DNA from: Neoscytalidium dimidiatum
Lineage: Eukaryota; Ascomycota; Dothideomycetes; Botryosphaeriales; Botryosphaeriaceae
Assembly (NCBI GenBank): GCA_037367355.1
Contig: CM074696.1
Span: 2,108,001 to 2,172,000 of the forward strand
Length of the DNA: 64,000 nt
Direction of reading: 5' to 3'
Of the stretch, positions 56,090-64,000 are shown one piece after another. Positions within the stretch are counted from its first letter, which is position 1. Each line of letters opens with the position of its first letter. The notes below the pieces were generated by a model, which was not told the DNA's origin, made no database searches, and saw only the letters and a program-made list of their open reading frames with translations. Made by a program: the position numbers and the translations under genes.

Positions 56090-57253
56090 TCACACAACGC
56101 CAACGCCAATGACGAACCAGGTGAAGCTGATGACGGTGATGGCGAAGGTTCCGAACAGGAAGCGGAGGGTCTGGGTCTCGACGGAGGTTCCGGCAGCGTT
56201 ACAACCAGGGCACACCCAATCTACATTACGAAAAGAAGGATTAGCCTGAAGCTCAACAGCTCAAAAGTGCGGGTAATCAAAAAAAAAAAAAAAAAAACGA
56301 CTAAAATGAATGAGGTAATTAGACTCACCAGCTCTGGGAGTGTACGGCTGCGGGCTGTACATCGCAAACTGGAAGGTATTCGCGACGCCAAGGTAACCGG
56401 CGGCAGCAGTGGCGGAAATACTGCTACCAGCGTCATACACGATGAGAGTGTACGTCTCCTGGATCAAGCTCTGAGTAGCCGTCTTCTGGTACTCGCCGGT
56501 GTCCCAGTAGACCATGTTGGTCTCCTCGACAGACATGTTGTTGGCGATGGTGTAGGTGGCCTGGTTCAGGCTGCAGCTGGCCAGCACGTTGATGGCCGAC
56601 GGCGTCGCCGACAGACTGGTGTAGTTCCACGCGAACGAGATCCAGTCGCCAATCTTGTAGTACTGCGAGGCGTCGGTGGCGGCCGGCGTGATCATCGAGA
56701 TGCCACCCGCCGGCAGCCGGGCATCGTACGACGTGCTCTTCGATCCCTTCTTCGACGTCTTCGTGCCGGTTCCCTTCGCGGTGCCAGTCGTGCTGCCTGT
56801 CGCCGAAGCGGTGCCCGAGCCCGAGCCGCTCGCGCCGGTCGTCGCGGCGCCCGTGCCGGAAGCGCTGCCCGTGTTGGAGGCCGTCCCGGCGGCGCTGCTC
56901 TGCTCGCTGCGCGAGGCCGAGGCCGAGGCCGAGGCGGTGTTGGACGCAGAGCTCTCACTGTTGGTGTTGGTTGCGCTTGCGGATTCGGAAGCTGTGTTTT
57001 GCAAGACATCTTTGGGTTAGCAAGTGGTGTTGTTTCTTTTCTGGAGATCGGCGAAGGGCCGGTGCGGGAAGATCTCACATTGACTGTTGTTGTTGTCGTT
57101 GTTGTTCTGGCGGGCGTAGATCCAGTTATCGCGCTTGAACATGTTCTCGATGCCCATGACGGCCTTCATGTCGTCGATGTTGGGCGGCCATGGCCAAGCG
57201 GCGGAAAGGGATGACAGCGTCACGGCTGCGGCAAGGAGTTGTTGGGGACGCAT
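56090..57253 (-). CDS. Ser/Thr-rich secreted or cell-surface protein with C-terminal TM (DUF7137-type)
   Basis: Three exons, 57253-57079, 56991-56329 and 56220-56090, total 323 codons (322 aa). A signal peptide (MRPQQLLAAAVTLSSLSA) is followed by an Asn/Gln-rich patch. A Ser/Thr/Ala/Gly-rich stalk of about 85 residues is probably O-mannosylated, and a Lys-rich hinge (TKTSKKGSK) follows. The folded domain starts PAGGISMITPAA and contains YYKIGDWISFAWNYTSL, YWDTGEYQKTAT and YTLIVYDAG, which I recall as DUF7137. After the last intron come CPGC and a hydrophobic segment (FAITVISFTWFVIGVGVV) at the very end, either a TM anchor or a GPI-type signal. Function unknown; wall or plasma-membrane location inferred. 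The last intron contains a T19 tract. Confidence 0.85.
56279..56297. repeat. Poly(A) tract of 19 bases inside an intron
   Basis: On the coding (minus) strand this is T19, starting about 31 bases after the 5' splice site of the last intron of the DUF7137-type gene. Confidence 0.95.
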
Positions 57254-58839
57254 GGCGAAGAAGGTTGCGGGTGGGTCGGCAGCGGACGCAGGAGGGCAAT
57301 GGACGCAGACGCGTCGTGGAGCCGGCGTGCTGGCTCGCGGGAGACGGTCGAAGGTTTTTGGGGGCGGGCTCGGCGGGAGTGGGTGTTGATGTGCGGTTGG
57401 CGGTGGAGGCGCGGGAGGTTGGGGTGACTACTCGAAGCTGCGACGCGACGGAGACGCTGGCGTGCGGCGACGGCCTTCCAAACGAATGACTGAGGAGCGA
57501 TCGAGGCCGGACAACGAACGAGCGCGGGCGATGGATAGGGGCCGCGGGAGTTGAATTTGCAGCGTCGAAGGCGAGACGGCGTGGAAAGACAGAGAGGGCT
57601 TCTGGGCGGATGGCCCGCAGGGGTTGCAGCCGGCGCTGGAAGATCGCCGTCGGGCCCGGAAGGCGAAAATGCCTAAAATTAGCGCTGAATACGGGGTAGT
57701 CTCAGGCCGTATCGCTCACGAGCAGCGCACAGCACAGCACAGCACAGCACAGCACCGCACCGCACCGGACCACGCGCGTGAGCGATGCGTAGAAGTTCTC
57801 GTAAGCCTGGCAGCGGCGTGCGGGTCGTGCAGCGCAGCAGTCGTGAGAGCTGAGAAGACCCATCTTGGCAGGCTCCGCGAGGAGGGGTCACCCTCTCACA
57901 GCAGCCTCTGATCCCAGCGCCAAGGCCTGGCCGCCTCTTGTTGTTTCCACGAGCAACGGCACGCACCGCCGCCCATTGGACAGGCCGCCCGCGCGCGTCG
58001 CGGGTTTACAGCCCACTCCACTCCCACAATTGGCTCAGGAGCCCGTCCGCAAGCACACAAGCAACTCAGTCTGCGAAACCCGCTGCCTCCCCTCTCCCTG
58101 CTATTTCGCCGCACTCTATCGCTCCTGTGGCTTTGCGGCTCTAAACAACACGAGTCTCTTAAGGCCGCACGCCCTGCAAAATTGTCCACCTGCACCTGGT
58201 CGGTGCATCCAAGCAATGCGCCCAGCCTCGCCCTCGGTCGCATTCCTGGGCCGGAGTGCACAACACCCACACGTCATAGACTCAATAAGTGGTATGCTTT
58301 ATGCTAAGGGAATTTACTAGGCCTTGTTTGTCCGCCCCCCTCCTCCATTGCCCCATACAGACATGATCTGCCCGTGTGCTCGGCCTTCTTCTAGAAAGAG
58401 TCTATGCTATCGAGCATCACCGCCACTCTACCAGGTGCTTTTGCAGCCCACGCTGGCCAGCTTTGCGACTTCCTCCGTGTCGCTCGTATAACTGAAAGGA
58501 ACCAGGAAAAGCGAAAGACCCACACTGCGAGCGCGTCCGTTCGTGACGCGCGACTTTGATAAACAAGTAGACAGAAAATGTGGGCTCGGCGTGTATCGTC
58601 CTGAGAGCCCGGATATGTGTTGTTACCCGTCCCTTCCCTCGCTCTCGTTGATTCCTCCATCGGTGGTCCGAAAGGATCGCACCATTCCAGACAATGATAA
58701 TTCACTTTCAAACCCGCCCATAGCGCCAATGCCATTCCCGTGCTTGCCATGACCCATCGTTGCGCCCAGACGCCGTGATAACTTGAGAAATGAAAAACAT
58801 GCTCGGAAAATCCTTGCACAGAGAATAAATCCAAAACGC
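57254..58839. other. Intergenic region between two minus-strand membrane-protein genes
   Basis: Carries the promoter of the DUF7137-type gene and the 3' region of the next gene. It includes a pentamer array at about 57728-57762. GC-rich; no supported gene. Confidence 0.5.
57728..57762. repeat. CAGCA/CCGCA pentamer tandem repeat
   Basis: About five CAGCA units followed by CCGCA units, upstream of the DUF7137-type gene. Confidence 0.85.
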
Positions 58840-61260
58840 CTAAGTAAATGACCATTGACAGTGACAAGCATTCGACGGATCTTCTCGCCTCCATAACGAC
58901 CTCTTCGAGCTCTTGCTGCTGCTCTTGCTCTTGTAATTATCGTAGTCAGGATCCGACTCTGACAGCTTGACAACGATCAGGTCCCCGTTGCTGTCTAGCA
59001 CTGGAACCATTCGGCCGTCGTCCAGAAGTTGCATCTTCTGGCAGTACGGTTGCTCTTTCGTCGACATCCGACGCTCCTCAATCTTGACGATGCGGGGATA
59101 CCATTGGATATTTTCTATGTCGACTCCGCGGCGCTCAACCGTATTCACCGCTGTGGTAGTAGTCGGTCCATTAGTCACGGTCGTGGGCGAGTGTGTAGTT
59201 GGAGCCGGTGTCGAGTACGAAGTTGGTGCAGGTGAGGCTGAGCTAGTTGCAGAGGGCGTGCCTGATGTCAATGCCGCAGAGTTTGCAGCAGAAGTATTCT
59301 GCTGAACATAGATGAACGCCTCTATGAAAGTCGAGTTCCATATGCAAAACCACGGGGTATCGCCGGCAACCACTTGATGACGGGGACCGGCTCGAAATCC
59401 AGGAGGCATCGAAAAGGGACCCGACGGATACGGGCTCGAGGAGCCGTCGCCATCGTCATCGTCTGGCCCGTCTGCGTGTGCATGACGTTTCAGGTTCTGG
59501 CCTGCTGCGAATTCCTCAGGTCTCAAAACGACAATCTTGTCGTACAGAGTCTGGAAGTGCCACGCAGGCCCATCCGTTGGGTTGTCCAGGTCGGTGACCA
59601 GGCTGAGAGACTGCGGCTTGATGTTCGGGGCTTGACTTCCGTAGTTGATGGCAGTCGTGTTTTCCAAGGGTTGAAGCCACATCGCGTACGAGTTAGCTTT
59701 CCCAGAAGTGCCAAGATTGATTTCGAGCGGCGGGCCCTCGACGTTGCAAGACCACGCGTTGTTCTGATCTGAGCTGGTAAGGCACTCGTTGCTTGAGACA
59801 TCGGGGTCGCGAATTGGCAGTGCGTATTTTCCCAAAGGCAGGGACGGGAGACCGGTGGGAATCGGGATATTCGAAGCATCAAATAACGATTCCGTGCTTA
59901 TGACCGTGACCATGGCAGGCCTGTCGTTAGTCAGTATCTCTTTGGGGGCGGGAGCTGCGAAGCGCAGAGAGACTTACCCCTTGTCCTTCCCACCACCCTT
60001 CATGTGCTCCTTAGCCATGAACGTGCCGATAACGACTCCAAGGACCACCGCCAAGATCACTATGATGACAATGGCGGTAATCAATACCCATAACGGCACC
60101 TTACCCCACAAAATCCGAGTCTTCCTCTTTTCTCTCCATGTCTTCTCACTCCAAGTCTTGTCATTAGGGTTTTCCGAACCAGATGAATCCGAGTCATCTG
60201 ATGCAGAGCGGTCCTGCGGTTGAAGGGGCTCTTGTGATTGTGGTGTCGTCTGTCCGTTGGCCATGGGCTGCATCATCATACTAGAATTACTCGAAGCCAA
60301 TGCTTCTTGCGACATGGCTGCTCCAACAGCTGATGGACCTGTTGGTGGTGTTGCCAAGCTTCCTGCCTGTGCTCCTACTCCAACTCCTGTTCCAGTGACA
60401 AGCCCGAATTCCTCGGGCACTGCCATAAGCGAGGCCTTCGTCGGACCCTCTTCCGGAAACCTTGAGTAAGGGGGTAATTGTTCGGTGTGGCCATCGGGTC
60501 CTATGATGTCCTGTTCCTCGCCATCGGGGCCTATCTGCCTATGATAACCCTCACCAAGGCCGGGAAAGCCCACCGGGATCTGGTTTTGTGCGGGTGCTGG
60601 GCGTATCTCGTCGGGATCGTCGAAGACATTCTGAGGGTACATGGCGTAAGGATGTGCAGGGCCCCGATTGGAGAGCGACCGCTGGGGAGTTTGCACGGTA
60701 GAAGTGGTTGTGACGCTCGCCGACCGGGCCAGACCGGTGCCCTGGGGATACATGCCGTAGGGGTGGCTGGGGCCCGAGTTGCCCGCAAAACCACTCTGCG
60801 ACGCGTGTTCCGTCGCGAATGATGATGTCGAGGCAATCGAGGCGCGATGCGATAGTTGTGGGAGGCGAGGAGCGGGTGAGTAATTGCTGCCTCGTTCTGG
60901 AGTCGAGGAGTTGGGACCGTCATTGGCCATGGCGAGCGAGCCTCTTGGCGCGTGACCGCCTTTCGCGATGCTGTTTCGCTGCTGAGGGACTGGGGGAGCA
61001 TTCTTCGTGTCCAGAGGGAAGTTTTCTGAGACGGAACGCCGTACTGACGACCGTATGGACGCCCTGTGGTCAAGGGCAGTCGTCGAATCGCCAGCAATTC
61101 CACCAGTATTCTCTTGTCCGGGCCGAAAACCATCTGCTACGCCAAAGCCATATTCTGAGTCCTGGTCGCGCTCGAGAGCGTACTCGTCGTCGAAGACATT
61201 GGGGTTCCGGGAATTGGATGGCGTCGCGTGGTCTTCGCTGGGCGGCTGGCGTCCGTCCAT
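58840..61260 (-). CDS. Large single-pass membrane protein with conserved extracellular domain (DUF7820-type)
   Basis: Two exons, 61260-59978 and 59920-58840, with a 57-bp intron; 788 codons (787 aa). Residues 1 to about 380 are hydrophilic, rich in Ser, Pro and Gln, with HPYGMYPQ/HPYAMYPQ repeats, and are presumably cytosolic. A basic segment (KTWREKRKTRILWGK) precedes one TM helix (VPLWVLITAIVIIVILAVVLG) near residue 400, suggesting type II topology. The outer part begins LPLGKYALPIRDPDV and has paired Cys (ECL, SCN), WFCIWN, a Ser/Thr/Pro-rich stalk, YPRIVKIEERR and a C-terminus HCQWSF. I recall this layout as fungal DUF7820, sometimes labelled glycoprotease family without catalytic evidence. 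Without the intron the two halves look like separate genes, but the splice restores frame exactly. Confidence 0.82.
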
Positions 61261-64000
61261 TGCGCCCGGCTGGCGAGTGCCTCCTTATCGGGGGCGTGTG
61301 GGCGCCGTGGTGAGTCGAATTGTGTAGAGAACGGAGCGAAAGTCGGGTGAATGGCGAGAGCGGCAGGCTGGGGTGGTGGCGTGCAGGGAAGGCGTGGGTA
61401 CGTGAACGGGGCGAGGGCGGTGTTGGTGTTGATGAGTGTGGTCGCGCAGTGAGTGGAGAGATCCGGGTGGTCAAGACGGCAGACTCGGGGAGCGCCTGGT
61501 CCACCGGGCAGCGCATGATTTCAGACTAGAGCCGTTTCAGGAATGACATAAAAATTCAGGACGCAAAACCCGGCCGGCGATACCGAAAAGGGCTGCCCAT
61601 GAGGGCGCTCTGCGGTGCTGCCAGCGCCGCTCTCCATCATTTGAGCTGCACAGCCATCGCTGCTGGCCGTTCTGCTGCCACGCTCCACGGCCCCATCACG
61701 CCCACATCGCGCCCCATCCACCGCGAGGGGCGCCGCCAGCGCGACGAGGGCAGTGGGCGTGCTCGCCAGGGCCAGGTACGGCGCGCGCGTGCGGCCGCCG
61801 TCGATTGCCGGCGCCGGCCACTGACACCCGGGGCGTGTGGCATGGGGGGATGTGCTGCCGGCCACTGGCCACTGGCCACTGGCCACTGACCACTGACCAC
61901 CGGCCACCTGCAGGCGCACATGCCGTGCTGCCGCGAGAGGGCGAGAGGGCAGAGGGCGGGCGAGCCACACCCTCGCTCCTCGTTCCCCTCGCGGCCGCCA
62001 GCAATATTGGCGACTGCGGCGCGCCCGCCCCGGCCCTGTTTTCGCCGCCAAACCTCGCAGGATCAACCTTGGACTTAGCCTGCCCTTGCACGGTCGACAG
62101 CCATTCCTATTCTAATCGGGCAGGCCGCTGGCATCGTGCCGTGTCCTCAGCGATCAGCAGCCAAGCAGCTCGCTGCCCACCCAGTGCAGAGAATAGAGTG
62201 CTGACGATAGGCTGGACTGCACTCTGCAACTACCGGCCCCTCGCGCGACTGCAGCCGCGTTTTTTGTAACCGCCGTACCTGCGCTGCGACACAGAAGCTG
62301 AGTCTGACGCGTGAGCCTGAAACGCTTCTTCTGTGCCACTTAGCTCCGTCGTGCCCCTCTCGGAGTTCACAACCCTTCTCTGCAATATCGACAGCGAGCT
62401 CGTGGCCTGCACGTGAACTGCCAGGGCGTGCTACCAACGGATTATTGTCAGTCCAATCTGGTTTAATTAACGGTCTCTGCGGATTGTGTGAGCTCATCGG
62501 CCTCTTCTTGCGGCCGCATTCGCCTGGGCGGGTGGAGTCGACCTTCTCGTCACCATGGCATGGCCCCGTCCTGATCTCCGTGGGGCCATGCGCCCGACTC
62601 GACACTTGAGGCGGAATCTTTCCGATAAAGTGCTGCCTCGAGAATTGTCTCGTATTCGCTCGTGCTTGCCCTTCGCTCAAACTTTGTACCGCTTACCAAT
62701 TTACTCTCTGGCATACGAAGAGGTGGCTGATGGCATCGGTCAGCGTGGTTTCTTTCTGCGTGAGTTCGGAAATGACACTCAAGCTTTCTGAAAACACTGA
62801 GCTGGGGCCCGCGGCCAGAGGCTTGAAGAAGGGTCTGGGCGTAGAGATCTGCTTGTCAGTGCCCGAGACTCGATAGTCCGCGGCCAAATTTGAGCATTGG
62901 GTGTGGTCCACTGGGACAAAGTAGGGACAGTGCTTGCAATTATAGAAAGGCCATTGCTACTGTGGAATACTACTGACTTAAACTCCACACTACCTGTTTC
63001 CTACCTCTATCACGCCTAGTGGGCCAAGCGCCGATTTGACAGCGAATTTTACTGAGACAAAGTAACCCCTTCTGGGCCTCAGGAAAGGCGATCAATCGAC
63101 CGGGCTGGGCTTGGTCATGCCAGCAGCGCCTAGTTGCCTTGTGGCAGGGCTGGGGTGGAACGCGTGCGTATCGAAAGACATGGAACCGCTCTGTTCAACT
63201 TTCGATCTCTGACCGCAGATCGACGCCTCCAGCAGTCAGACAATGGTAGACAGCCTTCCGATAGTCTCGCCAATAACTGCCGCCTTGCTGGTGTTGTACA
63301 TGTTGTCCGCGAAAACAAATTGGTCCTTGTGACTTCAACCCACAATTGCCGTTGCGCCGGAACGCTGCGCCGAGCAGCAGAAGCGATTAGAACTCACATC
63401 AACGTTGCATCGGCATTTGCCACTAACCTATGCAATGTGCTCTTCCCAGTCGGCTGCACGGTTTGCCAGATGGTTAACCGACATCCATACGTAGCACATG
63501 TACAAGGCGTATGCATCGACCCGACTTTGACAGTAGGTCGCAGAATGAGACACGGGATCATCCGAAATCCTTGACAAAACTCCGAGCTCCATGCAGTTTC
63601 GAGCCAGCGGACCCTCTGTTTGGAGCGATGCGGGAAGGGCCGATAGTTTCGCTTGGCCAGTAATTGCTTGTATTTCAGCCCTTTCGCACGCAACGCAGCC
63701 AAGGTTCGCAAGCGCCTCCTTTCGCTCAGTGAAGGCCTGACGAATGATGCTGAGTCCTTGGTTGATGCGAGAGGAAAAGACTATTGCATGAATGTAAGCA
63801 GGAGACATCCCTGCATCCCTACATGGATTCGTGGTTCAAGGGGCTTGTGCCACTTTCCTCTGTAGAAGAGGTCCCTGTTGGAAACATCTGTCGAGCCAAG
63901 GCATAAGAGAAACGGAGAGTAGCCCGTAGCTAACATCGGGGGCTACCAGTGGCCGTACTTGTTGTGATAGTACTTCCAATGCAAGTTGTATCGAAAGCCG
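61261..64000. other. Gene-poor right end of window
   Basis: Promoter of the preceding gene plus about 2.5 kb without a supported gene. A GC-rich part (61560-62100) has long frames on both strands from base composition. From 62600 on, only short frames without motifs. Confidence 0.5.
61860..61909. repeat. GGCCACT heptamer tandem repeat
   Basis: About seven 7-base units: GGCCACT first, then GACCACT/GACCACC variants, ending GGCCACC. Forms a small minisatellite about 600 bp upstream of the DUF7820-type start codon. Confidence 0.85.

Noticed and set aside
59921..59977. Two separate genes at 58840-59913 and 59974-61260
   Set aside because: A 57-bp GT..AG intron with a CTAAC-like branch site joins them in frame, and the combined layout (cytosolic tail, TM, outer domain) is a known one.
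63134..63574. 146-codon plus-strand frame near the right edge
   Set aside because: No motif; overlapping minus frames of similar length suggest low stop frequency only.

Overview
The window is nuclear DNA from a filamentous ascomycete (Pezizomycotina). The genes carry short introns of about 45-130 bp with GT..AG ends and CTAAC-like branch sites. They include families typical of these fungi: Zn2Cys6 regulators, a PTH11-type membrane receptor, a GH93 exo-arabinanase, a T1-type RNase, a berberine-bridge-type oxidase, HeLo-type incompatibility relics and Ser/Thr-rich wall or membrane proteins. I cannot fix the class or species. Gene density is low, and I found no convincing tRNA, rRNA or intact transposon.

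Layout. 0-10 kb: a GH93 exo-arabinanase cut by the left edge (minus), the Rad26/CSB repair ATPase (plus, the one clear housekeeping gene), a small six-cysteine secreted protein (minus) and a secreted T1-family RNase whose catalytic Glu is Asn (plus). 11-16 kb: an amino-acid permease with one nonsense codon, a divergently transcribed class-V PLP enzyme, and the 3' half of a fungal-specific transcription factor; together they look like a decaying amino-acid-use cluster. 16-21 kb: a small conserved protein, an intact CTF1/FarA-like Zn2Cys6 regulator, and a convergent mitochondrial acyl-CoA dehydrogenase. 23-38 kb: an epoxide hydrolase, a FAD monooxygenase, an alcohol dehydrogenase pseudogene, a BBE-like oxidase with a premature stop, and a sugar-transporter relic with an internal deletion, plus poorly supported hypotheticals. 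This is accessory metabolism in visible decay. 44-46 kb: an intact PTH11-like receptor between two gene-poor stretches (39.2-44.5 and 45.9-50.7 kb). 50.8-53.6 kb: two opposed relics, of which the plus-strand one looks like a HeLo/DUF7580-type gene. 56-61 kb: two intact minus-strand Ser/Thr-rich membrane proteins of uncharacterised fungal families. 61.3-64 kb: no gene that I can support.

Exon structures were built by hand from splice sites and protein-family continuity. For each multi-exon gene called intact, the exon lengths sum to a whole number of codons, except the edge-truncated GH93 gene, where this cannot be tested. Family names come from recall, not from searches.
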